Source: Archilochus colubris (lineage: Eukaryota; Chordata; Aves; Apodiformes; Trochilidae). From it: a DNA stretch of 64,000 bases. The translations under genes and the position numbers were made by a program. The stretch spans positions 14,089,001 to 14,153,000 of the forward strand of contig CM041089.1 in the NCBI GenBank assembly GCA_023079485.1, written 5' to 3'. The notes beneath the pieces are model-generated. The model was given only the letters and a program-made list of their open reading frames with translations, did no database searches and was not told where the DNA came from. Positions 15,147-26,870 of the stretch are shown one piece after another; position 1 is the stretch's first letter, and every line of letters begins with the position of its first letter.

Positions 15147-15176
15147 ATTCACAGTTTCCAAATTCACAGTTTCCAA
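15147..15176. repeat. 15-bp perfect tandem duplication
   Basis: The unit ATTCACAGTTTCCAA occurs twice back to back (15147-15161 and 15162-15176). It is a short recent-looking duplication in intron sequence. Confidence 0.9.
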
Positions 15177-15511
15177 ACTAAACCCCTGGTTTTACAGCCT
15201 GAGCATGACTCAATTAATAAAAGTATGTCTGACTTTTTTTAACCCAAGTTCTGCCTACCTGTGGAAAGGTGTGTGCTCCAGTTCAAAACATTTTTAAGAC
15301 TGGCTTTTTTTTTTTTTTAATTTGTACTTCTAATATCCAGGCCATGTAGTACCCCAACTGCACTACGTGCAGGTCATGAAACTCTGATGATAGAAAGAAT
15401 TCCTGTGTCTTGTATTAGCTCCCAACAGCTGCAAATGGTGAAAAAGAAGTTTGTACTGCACATGGTTATCTGAGAGTGAGGTTTCAGTGATGTGAATGAA
15501 CCCGTGGTATC

Positions 15512-15517
15512 AGTGAT
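15512..15517. repeat. Left target-site duplication of the solo LTR
   Basis: AGTGAT directly abuts the TGTAG terminus and is repeated exactly at 15834-15839 after the CTACA terminus. Confidence 0.88.
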
Positions 15518-15833
15518 TGTAGCCGGAAAGGAGTCTCTTGTCCGGAGTCGACGCGTTGATACGGTGATATAGACTCGTAGGATGTGATCTGAATCTATTG
15601 CCCACAGTGTGGAACTAGCAAAGATGTTCTGCTGCTAAGGAAGCAACCAGCCACTCTCTCAGCTAGCTCTAGAATGAGCTGCCTCGGTGGGTGTGAGCCT
15701 CACTATTTATTGGCCCCATGGTCTTGCACATGCTCCATAGGGGCCCTGCCCTGACTGGGCACAGGTGGAGTTGATAGTGGCTCACACCCACTTCTTGCTG
15801 ATCAGAGGCACCTGGTCGCTCTGTTCCACTACA
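15518..15833 (-). mobile_element. Solo LTR of an endogenous retrovirus
   Basis: A 316-bp block begins TGTAG and ends CTACA, giving 5-bp inverted termini of the TG...CA type. It is flanked on both sides by the identical hexamer AGTGAT (15512-15517 and 15834-15839), a 6-bp target-site duplication. There is no internal viral sequence between two copies, so it is a solo LTR left by recombination. The end at 15518-15590 is much richer in CpG than the surroundings. An AATAAA motif on the - strand (complement at 15706-15711) favours the - orientation, with the CpG-rich part as U5; orientation is inferred. The exact family is not identified. The intact target duplication suggests a fairly recent insertion. 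Confidence 0.88.
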
Positions 15834-16192
15834 AGTGATTATGGGCATTTTGCAGGGTCAGTGATGGTGCCCAGGAGTCAGGTGCTTTTTTAACTGAGCC
15901 AAAGCTTTTGAAAGGGACAGAACCTGGGCTGCTTCAGAGAGCTGTTCAGAGTGCTCCAGTCCCACACAAGGTGGCTGTGGAAAGACTCACACAGGCTGTC
16001 AAAAACATCCCAGGTGGCTCCATGTAGTAATCCAGCATAGAACCAACGGTGGAGTGGAAATGAGGGGGTTTGAGGGTTGTGACAGGACAAGGTATTGTCA
16101 TTTGCATTAGCAAACTTGTGAAGTATATTTAGTGTTGAATTTTTCTTTTTTTTTCTTAAAATGTGGAGAAGATGCTGAAGTGGGAATTAGGT

Positions 16193-16208
16193 ACACACAC
16201 ACACACAC
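16193..16208. repeat. (AC)8 microsatellite
   Basis: Eight uninterrupted AC units in the MOB2 intron. Confidence 0.9.
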
Positions 16209-18952
16209 TGTTTCTGAAGGCTTTTCTCAGCCTCCTGGGTCTGGTGCCTCCTGTGGTTTCCTTCCCCAGCCCAGCTCTGGGACAGATTGTCCTCACCTCT
16301 TCAGCTCACCTCAGAATCCTCCTCTGAGCTGACGTGGCACAGCCCTAACCCGAGGCCCTTGGTTTAAGTATCCTGAAGCAAAGACACAAACTCTGCTCTG
16401 CCCAAACCACTTCTCACTGACAGCTTTTATCCCCAAGACTGCTTAATGCCACTTGTTGAACCCGTGTCTGAAGCTGAAGATACTTTTTGTGTCATTGTTA
16501 TTGGAATCATAATTTTTTTTAAAAATCTGCTTATCCTTGAATGCCTGAATTCTGCCCCCCCCCCCCCTAAGCCCAGCCAGCTGAAAAAGAATCCTAAAGG
16601 GCTTTTTAAATATTTTTTTTCTATTCTGAATAGACCATAATATTGTTTGTCAGAGGCCCAGAAAGTATGAAGGTGCTGTGTGGAGTGTGCCAGGCTTGGT
16701 TTCAGCAACATCAGGAATAAGACAGCCTGTGCTGGGATTTAAGGAAATCAGGGCCAAGTGCATGGTTTCAGCTGGATTTATGCTGTTGGCTGTCAGGGTG
16801 AGGTATTTTCAAGTCTTAACATTGTATTCCTCCTGCAAAAGGAAAAAGCCAAACGTGTTGTTTCACCTCCTATAAAGTCAGGGTACAGACTATTGAACAA
16901 AAGTGTTGGTTTGTGTTACTGCACTTTCCTGGATGAAAGATTCTGTGACAGTCAGAAGTCTCTGGCCCAAGCATGAATTAAGGGCATCTTCCAGATCCTT
17001 TAGGGATTTAACTCCTACAGTTTTTGCCTTCACAGACTTTTCTTTTGTGTCTTCAGCTGTGTCTTGAATTAATCTTCACATGCACTGGTTTTAGTTTATG
17101 CTCTTACAGTATTTGTATTCTTTAAAAAGATGATCTGTGTCACAAGCATACTCTCTCTGACCTTGAAATCTCCCTTTCTCATTAACATATTGAAATAAGT
17201 TGTGACCATCTCCTACATCCAGAGACTTCCTGCAGTGATGGCTGCACATCTGTGGTTTGTAAATGTATCGTGAGGATATAAGTGTGAGGATCTGGTGCTG
17301 CTGTCACCAGATTTTGGTTTTCCTTGATGATGGCCTCCTGAAACCGTGGAGTCTCTCCAGTCTTAACTGACTGGTTAGAGACAAGTACGGAAAGACTCCG
17401 TGCAAGTTGAAGATGGCAAACTCTGGCAGCACCGATGACCAAGTTCTAGTGAACTCTGGCATTCCTTTGTTATGGAAGGTGAATCTTGATCTCTGCAGGG
17501 TTGATAAGGTGGAGGTTGAGTCATTCTTGAGATAGGTTTGATGAACAGATCAGTGAAGAGTCCATGATGACAGAAAACTGAACAGGAAAGCACTGATACT
17601 TCAAACACCATTCCAGGAAAGATGTGCTTCCCATCCTCCCAGCAAAAATCAGGCTTTGGAAGATAATTTAAAATGTGTTCAGACCTAAGCCAGAACACGA
17701 GGTCAGCTTCCTTTGGATGGGATCCTGATGAGTTTCAGCAGCAACTTAATGCAGTAACCTGCCAAGGTGGACTTGTCTTGGTTTTACAGATTCTTTAAAA
17801 ACTCTTAAACCAAGAAAACCTGACATTAAAAAATCCTGGCATCTCCTCCTTGTGTTATGTGATAGTGCACAGCAAGTACTGCCTTACTGCACTTGTCCCT
17901 CACCACTGAACCTGTCTGTTGTCTCTGGTTGGGTGCACTTTTTTAACTGTAGAAGCAGACGGCTGTGCAGCTGCCTGACCACACAGCCTAAAAAAGTGCT
18001 GTCCCAACATCCTTCCTCAGAAGTCCTCACAGAAACCCTGGCCCAGAAATCTGGGTTGGGTTAAGAGTATAATTTGAGGACGTTAAAAACAGAGTAGGAA
18101 GAAAACTCTAGTAATTTGTAAGAAAACATTAAACACTTGAGAAATGGGAAATGGGAAGTGCCAATGTGCCATGGAGATCAATGCATTTGATCAGTGTGGT
18201 TTTCTGCTCATGCAGATCCAAACGGTAGCTCAGTGCATAACACTTTGGATTTTAGGGTATTTTCTGAAATCAAAATGAACTGTGATCTTTCTGTCTCAAG
18301 TATCTTGGGAGCTGAGTAAGCAAAGGTAATGTAGTTGTCAGTGTTTCTAGCTGGAGTTTGGCTGGATGCTTACTTCCAGGTTTCTGGTATCTCAGAAAAC
18401 ACAGGGCTGGAGCAGTGAGGAATGCTGGAGTTCTCACTAAGTAGTACCAACACACTGTGTGGAAAGAGCAGTTTTCCACCTGAGATTTCTCTTCTTGCAG
18501 CAGTCTGCTTTTGCTGTTCCTCAAATGCCCATTTTCCAGGTGCCAGTTACCTGTGTGGGGCAGCAGACTGGCAGTGTCAGCACCAGAGCAGCTCCCCTGG
18601 GCTGGTGCTGTTCTGCTGCCAGGACTGATCAGAGGCACAGACACTGTTCCTCTCACAGGAATCTGCAACCCAAACTGACAAAAGGGCAGTGCAGGTGGAG
18701 CAGTTCTGGCTCAAGTTTTTAAGGCCATTCAAAACTTCCAGTATTACCTGAACAAAGTGGCTGTGTTAAAATACACTTTTTAAGCAACTATTTTTTGCTT
18801 TAATAAATAAAATAATGAGGCTGAGGGGTGGGGAGACAGGAGGAGAGGTGTAAACACAAAGGAGTTTGGATAACACAGCTTTTTTTCAGGTTTCTGTAGC
18901 TGTTAATCAACAGCAAAGGTAACATTTCTTCTTTCTTTTTAATCTCTTGCAG

Positions 18953-19113
18953 GAAGTCCAAGGGAAAGCCAAATGGTAAAAAGCCAGCACCGGAAGAGAA
19001 AAAACTTTACCTAGAGCCAGAATACACAAAATCCAAAATTACTGACTTTGAATTTAAGGAACTAGTGATGCTACCACGAGAAATAGACCTCAATGAGTGG
19101 CTAGCCAGTAACA
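18953..19113 (+). CDS. MOB2: MOB2, first recognised coding exon
   Basis: This exon encodes the N-terminal part of MOB kinase activator 2, a small cytoplasmic/nuclear adaptor that binds the N-terminal regulatory region of the NDR kinases STK38/STK38L. The reading is K-S-K-G-K-P-N-G-K-K, then EPEYTKSKITDFEF, then LPREIDLNEWLASN, very close to mammalian MOB2 as I remember it. The acceptor is a T-rich tract ending TTGCAG. The donor is GTGAGT at 19114. The exon is 161 nt: the first base completes a glycine codon from an upstream exon (incoming phase 2) and the last base starts a Thr codon (outgoing phase 1). The LPREIDLNEWLA block is the conserved entry to the Mob1/phocein fold. Confidence 0.97.
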
Positions 19114-20291
19114 GTGAGTATTGTGAACATACAGCTCAGAGCTTGCTGTCCTCACCAGAAAAGGCATTTATTCATTGTTTCTTTTTACTGTTTTCAATGC
19201 TTAGAAAAACACTTACTATTTATGATTACTGCACAATGCATAGCATTATACCTTGAATGGTAATTAAGTTGTCTTACTTAGAAACCAACTGTGCTGAGCA
19301 GCATGGAAGCCTTGATGTGTTTCCTCCTTCCCATTCCCTCATTGCAGCACTGAGGGCATTTAAGTTTTTGATGCTCCTTGTTTGCTGAAGCAGCTGGGTC
19401 AGGACATTTCTGACTCAAGCTAGTGGTCTTCCAGCAGCTTTGTATGTAGAGCGAGTTATGCTTAAAGCCAGACGTTTTTACGTCTCTTGGCTGGATTTCT
19501 TTTCCCCTCTCTTTCCAAGCTTTGGTGGAATTAATGTGAACATAAGCTGTAGTCAGGCTGGAACAGACATGACTGTCTTAACTGAATGCTGTACCTGTGC
19601 CCCTCAGTTCTGATTTATAGTATTTGCCTGTGTTTCTCCTTCATCTGCCAGTCCTAACCTGCAGCCATGACCCAGTCTTGTTTATATTTACAACAACATG
19701 TGGTGGCAGAAAGAACCTACTTCAAACTGCACACCAGAGGAGTTCATAGAGAGACACATTAAGAAAAAGTGAGATGCCCCCTGAGGAGTATTAAAGATGT
19801 TACCTCAGAACTCAGAACATTTTAAAACTGTAGAAGGCTAACAGTTTTAATGCTTTTTTGTTGTGGGTTTTTTTTCCTTCTCTGACGTGTCGTGGGAACT
19901 GTGAGTGCTGTTTTCTAGCCACTGTATATTTTAAGTGTGACTTCAAAAGAATGTAGCAAAATGTTTGCCTTCAGCTTCTAGTAGAGTATTCTACTGTGGG
20001 TAGGATGGTGAGGTTGATGACAGAGACACTTCCCAGTTCTGCTGCTTAGTGAGTAAGAAGAGCTGATGCATCATGGTGCTTTAATCTTAAATCAAAACAA
20101 GAGCTTTCATTCTGTGTGCCTCTTGGTTTTGCAGTTCATCATTAGACTCATTTAACTCCTGTTAAAATTTTTATGCAAGCTCAAGACTCTGAGGTCACTT
20201 CGCCTTCTCTATTTAAATAATTGTTGGGAGGATAAGCAGTGTTTGATAGTATTTTACTTCTAAATTTCTTTTCTTTGTGTTTATTTTTCAG
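19114..20291 (+). other. MOB2: MOB2 intron between the first two recognised exons
   Basis: A 1178-nt intron with GTGAGT donor and TTTTTCAG acceptor. It is AT-rich, with no repeat or second gene recognised. Confidence 0.92.
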
Positions 20292-20385
20292 CAACAACTT
20301 TCTTTCATCACATCAACTTACAGTATAGTACAATCTCAGAATTCTGTACAGGAGAGTCGTGTCAGACCATGGCAGTGTGCAATAC
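20292..20385 (+). CDS. MOB2: MOB2, exon with CX4C zinc ligands
   Basis: A 94-nt exon reading T-T-T-F-F-H-H-I-N-L-Q-Y, then ISEFCTGESCQTMAVCN. The CTGESC motif supplies the CX4C half of the structural zinc site of the Mob1/phocein domain; the HX4H half lies in the last exon. The acceptor is TTTTTCAG and the donor GTAAGT at 20386. Incoming phase 1 and outgoing phase 2 match its neighbours exactly: the split Thr codons A|CA and AC|A are both restored. Confidence 0.97.
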
Positions 20386-21311
20386 GTAAGTTGATTATTT
20401 ATATAAAAATTACAAGGTTTCCCTCAGGGTTTCCATGAAGTCTTCAGAGATGCTGGGGGCAGAATGTTGGTATTAGATGGCAGCGGGCAAGTCTTTTATA
20501 GTACATCTCTACTTAGTGAGAATCTGGCAGCTCTGTGTCCCCTTCTCTCCCCTCAGCAGCAAAGAGTGGTGGAAATCTGGTTTTGTGGAGGATTAGAAGG
20601 ATGAGAGTCTTTATTCTGAACTGGTTTTGTAAGGTCAGATCAGAGAGGCAAATAACAGTGTAGCTTGGGGGGAGAGAGGAAGCAGAACAAGGCAAACTGT
20701 CCTCACTGTAACAGTGCCGGGTGTCTGTACAACTGCAAGACCTTCTGAGGGTGCTTTTGATAGCTGGAATGCTGACAGGAGCAGCAGGCTGCTGGTGGAT
20801 AAACGTGTCCTGATGGGAGTCACTGGCTTTCTGCCCAAGCCCCTGGGCACAGAGGACACGAGTAGCAGCTTTGCAAAGAGTAAGGACAATGTTTTGGTTT
20901 GGCACTTTCCCCCTGTAGGACTTGGGATACTGACTTTTAAACACTCCCTGGATGTCACTGAGGAAAGCAAACTTTGTAGTTTTGCTTCTTTGTATAAGAA
21001 AAACTGCTCTTGATTATTGCAGTCCAACAGGACAGGAGATCCAGTTGAGTAATGCATACACCCATTGTGTTGTGTTTTTTTTTTTTAATCTGCAGCACGT
21101 GTGCTGATAGTCCTTTTCTTCCCTACTATTAGTCCTGGGACTAGTTTAGTTGAGATGGATTTTAAAACAGGAGGTGGATCAGTTAGTACTACAGTACATC
21201 AAACAAACATGCCAGGGAATGGATGCATCAGAAAGAGAACAATATATTGTGTCTCTGACAGTAACTGCACAGTCCTTAAAAATGAATCCTAGTTTAAGGG
21301 GAAACATTATT

Positions 21312-21640
21312 ACAGTATCCCAGTACTTAAGGGGGCTACAAAGCAGATGGAGACTCCCTGTTTACAAGGAGTCCCATGGACAAGACAAGGGGCAATGGGC
21401 ACAAGTTGCTTCTGGGGAGATTCTGTTTGAACAGAAGAGAAAAAAATTTCACTCTGAGGACATTCAGACCTTGGAATGGTCTCCCAGGGGAAGTGGTGGA
21501 TTCCCACCCCCCAAGTTTGCAAAGTTTGAAGTCTCACCTCAGCTGGGTGGTGGGACATCACGTGAACAACATTAGAAGGGCTGGAGCAGATGATCCTTGA
21601 GGTCCCTTCCAACCTGACAGTCTGGGATGCACTGGGTTGT
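21312..21640 (+). mobile_element. CR1 LINE 3' fragment, sense to MOB2
   Basis: It starts with the CAGTACTTAAGGGGGCTA-type CR1 segment and includes the decayed block corresponding to 'trp-x-pro-gly-glu-val-val-asp-ser'. It ends with GATGATCCTTGAGGTCCCTTCCAACC and a degenerate tail. The reading frame is broken in several places and the terminal ATTCT repeats are lost, so it is an old copy. Confidence 0.85.
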
Positions 21641-22599
21641 ACACCTGAAATCAGTACCAGGGGCTTTGTTGGAAAACACTCTGAAGAATTCAAAGTGCAT
21701 TCTTTTTTGCTCCTAAGCTTTCCACGTTTTAATTCCTTATGTGGCACTGTGTTTAACTATTTATTATTAATTATTTATTGGCTAATGGAGAAAAGTGGCT
21801 AAACTGAGGTGGTGGCAGGGAATGTACATTAAACCTGGCTCCATTCTCTAGTGAGTCTTAAACAAGAGTTCTCTGTGCAGAATAAATAAAGGAAGTGCCT
21901 GTAGGCAGCTCCAGCTGTAGTCTATGTTCTTAGTGGTGAGGACTGATAGCAGAATGTTCCTGTCCTTTGTTTTGGAAAACTGGAAAATTGCACTGTGTGG
22001 GAATAACAGGAAGCATGTCTGCACTTGGGTGAAGCACTGGAAATGGTTTCTGTTCAGCTAAATCATAACAACTTAAGTACCATCCTGTATCTGGGGGCAG
22101 ATGGCTGATTCATGTTTGCAAACTGCAGACTGTATTTCATTCTTCTGTCAAGTGTGTGGGTCTGTAAGAAACCACAGAGGTGAAATCATCCAGCCACACA
22201 CTCAGTACAGCTTTGAAGGCCCTGCTCATAATTGTCTTCTCCAAGTATCTCTAATGGTAAGCTTGGATAATCCTTATCTTCATAAGAGCCTTTCATTGCT
22301 CTTCCCTTTGGAAAAACCTAAATAAAACATGGAGTACTGCCTTAAAGATGTTCATTTGTTCTTAGCTATTTATGACTATGACAAGAGTATGTCAAACACA
22401 CATTTTTTTAAAATCTTACCCTAACAAATAAAGGTAAAAGCAGGGAAACACCAGGTGATATGATTTACTGTGCCTCTGACCTGTCTCTGGTATATAAAAG
22501 TATCACCTAAACACTAGAGGCAGTTGCTGATTAACCTGATGGACACTCCAGATTTTACCTTCTGTGGCTGTGATCTGTTTGTTCAGCTTCTTTGGAACA

Positions 22600-22710
22600 A
22601 AATAGTATATTTTATTTATATGCTGTTATATCATTATATATTTATATATGTATTTTTATACTATTTATTTATATTTATAGCACATACATATACCATATAG
22701 TATATTAGAT
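22600..22710. repeat. AT-rich low-complexity patch
   Basis: Runs of TATTTATATG-like words with almost no G or C, in the third MOB2 intron. No gene or transposon signature is visible. Confidence 0.7.
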
Positions 22711-25700
22711 TGTGACAGAATTACAGTACCTTGGAATAAGGATGAATTTTACCATTTTTCCAGTGCTGGTTTCTTAAGTAGTTCCTTATGAAGGCTTTCG
22801 TTTTGTTCCTCCTGTGTTTTCCCTGCCCAGTTCTCTAAGGCCTTTTTCAGATTACAGCTCTCTGCTCAAACTTAAGGAAGGCTTTTCGTATTTTTGGTTG
22901 AGATGTTAAAGTAACTACTGAGAATAGGTTGCTTGTCAAGTTATTTTGCATTCAAATGCACTGCAAATAGGAAATTTAGAGGATTTGCTGGCAAAATAAA
23001 CACCAGTAGCAGTTAAATATTTGAGGTAAGGTTTTAACATCTCAGAGAGGCTGCAGACAAACTGCAGACAGATGCAGCTTTCAGCCCTCTGTCAGAGAAA
23101 TGAGACAGCACAGGCATCTGCACACTGTGAGGAAGAGAATTTCTGCTCAGGGTTACCAAGAGACATCTGACCAAAACTTGGTCTCCTTGCAGAACAGATG
23201 GAAGCATTTGCTGGCAAGGTGGGATAATGCCAAGAGGAATACCAGCACGGGCAGTTATCTTCAGAATTTAATGAGTGTGGCATTGACTGTAACTTTGGGA
23301 ATGACTTAATTTTTGCTCATTAATGTTTATCACTTCCTGTAAAGCAGTTTGTACATTTTTAACAGTGTTTACTCTTTGGATTTAATATGCTTTATACTTC
23401 GTATTACACAGACTAGCTTTAAAGCACCATGAGCTCTAAACTGGTTTTCTAGTTGGCATTTGGGCAAAACTTCTCCAAAGTGCTCAAGTGAGAGGAGAAC
23501 CTAACAGCACATGTGAGTGCTGCTCACTAGGCTGAGAGTAAAAAACTCCTGAGGCAGAAATCAAGTATGAATACAAACTTCCAGGCAGCCTACAGATAAG
23601 AGTGAAAGGACTCCTTTTGGTCCAGTGAAGTCCCCTAACTGATAACTCCGTATCACTTTTTTCTAATGTTACAATCTCTTTTCTCATGTCTACCTTAACA
23701 CATGGAAGGTATTTCCTTTTAAAAATCTTAACTCAAACTTGTATGTTTTGCATTTGCCTGTGTTTAAGTTACCTGAGCTTTATACTTGTACATGGTGGCT
23801 CTCTTCTTTTATTTTGCCCATCTGAAATGTGCTTTGCTATTATCAAACCATCAAAGCTATTCTGACAAGCCCTATATTACTGCCCTTGCATTTGGTACAA
23901 TTTACTATCCTGCTTTCTTCATAACCCATATTTTAGTATTTCTAGCAGGACTGTTCCTCCTTCCTTTCCAGACCATAGCATTTGCCCTTCTCTCCTTCCA
24001 GATCTTACAGACTGGTGTAACTTCTGCCTTGACTTCTGTGGCATCAACCTAAATCCAGAACATTCTAGTGGAAAAGGAATAAAATATGTACATATATTAA
24101 GATGCAGCACTAAATTGTCATTTTCATTATACTTTTTTATTTGCATCACAGGTTTTTCCTCTATTAAACCCACAGTAATTTCTCCCCCAGATTTAGAATG
24201 CCAGTTCCTCATACTTTCCATACTTGAGGAAGTTACCATCTGCCAGAATTTTACATAGGAAACAAAATAATCAAAATCTGTATCATGAGAGCATGTTTTG
24301 AAAGGTGCCTTTAAGTGGTATCTTCTTGTAGTTTCTGTTTCCTATCCATTGCCTAATGTGGGGCTGTACTGTCACTGTGCCAATTGTGGAATGCAGTTTG
24401 GCTTCTGTGCCCAGCCATGGCCCAGCCCTGCTTCCTCCAGCATGGCTGGGAGCTGTGCACCACGTGTGAGATGCTCATGCCATGGCAGGGACTCCTCTCC
24501 TCCTCCAAGGTCTGTGAAAACTCTTCACAGCACTTGAAAAACAAGGAGTATGCACGATTCTAATCAAGAAGCAAATCCTTGTAGTTACCCCTTAGTCTTA
24601 ATGATTCTGAATTCTCCTTTTGCATAATTTTCAAGGAAAGGTATAAAAGCTATGCAGTGGGATCTTACAGCAGTTGTTTGCACTTACATGTGCACTTACA
24701 GTGGTACAGTTGCCAAACTGTTTCTTCTAAATGAAATCTAATTATTAATATTAATTTTTGTGCCGGTCTTGCAGCTGAGGATTTCTGCAGCATGAGAAAA
24801 CTGCTGAGGTACAGGCAGTCCAGTCTGCTGCTCTTGGAGAAAAATAGTCTTAAGACTGAAGATAACTCTTGAGTTGCTCCAGTTTACTGTAGGACTAGAC
24901 AAATGAGGTGGTGTTTGTGCACTGCAGTCTGTTTCCTTACCTGTGCACTGTACAAAGCACATAAGCAGTGATGACACCCAAGGGCCCCAGTGCTACTCTT
25001 GATGCCTGACAAAATTCTGCTGTTTTCATCCACTTGCTCACCTTTTGATGCTCTTCTGCTCTCTCTACTAAATAAGACAGAGTAACCAAGCACTACATGC
25101 TGAAAATTAGCTGAAAGAAAAAATTCTAAACTTTAAGTGTCTACAAAACTTCAGTTACCTCTCCTCTCCTGAAGTTTGGACTAATAATTTCTGCAGCTTC
25201 CTTTTGTTTTTATATTGGGCCATGAACATTGTCATTAGTGTCTTAACTAACTGCTTTCAGAGAGTAGCAGCAGAAGAATCTTCTGAGGCAATGAAAACAC
25301 ATTAGAAATTAAAACTTTTCATTTACTGCTTCCCATTTTTCTTAAGTTGCTTCAGGACTGTTATGACTTCTTTTCAGTATACATAAAATTTCACTTTCCA
25401 AGTGGCACGTATAGTCCTGTTAGTCACAGAAGAGAATGTTTAATCTTTCAATGAAAAAAGAAAGTGTGCAAAGGTGGCTAAACATCACATTGAAGTGGGC
25501 TTTTTGTCTAGGGCTACAATAAGGCTTGCTTACTGATTTGTGGGAGGAATATCAGATCACTGGCCTACAGCAGCAGTTGGGTCTGAACAGGCAGGCAACA
25601 ACTGGTACCCTGGCTTTATGGGCTCCTGTGTTGGGTCTTTCTGATGCTCAGACCACTTCCAACCTTGTTTCCAAAGGTAGGCAGCAACCCCCACCTATGC

Positions 25701-26745
25701 TGTGTTCTGGGAAGATCAATATAAGGATTTCTTATCAATCCCATAATGATACAGGACTGCAACTGGAGCCTTGAAGAAAGAGGTCAGGAACTTGAACTCC
25801 AGACACCTCTACTGTGACATAGGCAAAAAAAAATTAAAAAAAATTAAAGTGCTTTGGTATAGTCCTTGTCTGTAAAGCATTTCTCACTCTGTTGTGTCTA
25901 ATGTGATGGGGAAGCTGTTCCTGGTGACTCTTAGAGGTGCTTTAATTAATAATGACTTAAAAGAGAAAAAACCCAAAACAACAGGTGACCATCACTGCTT
26001 TTGTAGCCTTCAGGTTTTGCCATCAGGTGAGGGATGGCTGCAGTTCATCAAGATGATTGAAGATAACTGGTTGAATTGAGGAGCTAATGATGTCTCCTGT
26101 TCCTTAAGCTCCAACAGGATTATTCACCAGTGGCAGAGGCAAATGTAAATTCAGATATTTTGGGGAATCGGTAAGAAGCAAAGGAGCAGAGGTCTGAGAG
26201 ATGCTGATAGGGAAAGTGCAGAAGGGCCCTTGTTACCCCAGAAAGGATTTTGGGACAGGACTTGCAGGGCCGGTACTTCAGAGCTCCAGCTTGAAAAAGA
26301 CGGTGCTTTGGTGCCACCTTCTGTCTGTTTAGTAGTATTACATTTGTGATGTTCAGAATCAGATTGCCTGTGTTCTATCCCCACATTGTTACTGCCCTTC
26401 AAAATTAATTAGTTATTAGTTATATAATGCTTTCCTGCATGGTTATATAGACAATGTAAGCTCTGCCTGTCACATGGAGTTATCTCTGCCACTGTAGATC
26501 TCCTCTCCATGGAGACTTCTTAGCATGCTTTCCAAGCTTGATACTACTATTAAATTGATACGGATTTGTAAAACTGGGCTAACAGAAATTGAAAGGGTTT
26601 TGATGCAGATACCTGAAATGACTCTGGTAGCAGCTCTGATCCATTCTGGTAATGTTGCAGCTGTTTTATGTTATTTAGAGAGTAAGCTCTGAGAGGAGCT
26701 GAGCTGAGGAGCCAAGGTGTAATGTGGTGACATTTCTCTCCACAG

Positions 26746-26870
26746 ACAGTACTACTGGTATGACGAGCGGGGAAAGAAGATCAAGTGCACTGCTCCTCAG
26801 TATGTTGACTTTGTCATGAGCTCTGTGCAGAAACTCGTGACAGATGAGGACGTCTTTCCAACAAAATACG
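26746..26870 (+). CDS. MOB2: MOB2, third recognised coding exon
   Basis: A 125-nt exon reading QYYWYDERGKKIKCTAPQY, then VDFVMSSVQKLVTDEDVFPT and KY. It is nearly identical to mammalian MOB2 as remembered and forms the core helical part of the Mob domain. The acceptor CTCTCCACAG and donor GTACGT at 26871 fit consensus. Incoming phase 2 completes ACA (Thr) with the previous exon; outgoing phase 1 leaves a G that joins GC of the last exon to give Gly. Confidence 0.97.

Larger units (their letters stand above)
1..18952 (+). other. MOB2: MOB2 5' intron (or intron plus upstream sequence)
   Basis: This block precedes the first recognisable MOB2 coding exon. That exon begins with one base that completes a codon, so at least one upstream coding exon must exist. 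In mammalian MOB2 the first exon encodes only a few residues ending Met-Gly (from memory), and such a small exon cannot be picked out by eye here. The sequence is AT-rich, poor in CpG and T-rich on the + strand, as expected for an intron transcribed rightward. It contains two CR1 fragments, one solo LTR, short T and AC tracts and a 15-bp tandem duplication. No other gene is supported; the open frames are short and uncharacteristic. Confidence 0.6.
20386..26745 (+). other. MOB2: MOB2 intron
   Basis: A 6360-nt intron, donor GTAAGT and acceptor CTCTCCACAG. It contains one + strand CR1 3' fragment (21312-21640) and an AT-rich TATATTTATAT patch near 22600-22700. Nothing else is recognisable. Confidence 0.92.

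Noticed and set aside
21150..21575. A 141-codon + strand frame in the third MOB2 intron
   Set aside because: Its second half is the CR1 fragment at 21312-21640 and the first half has no support.
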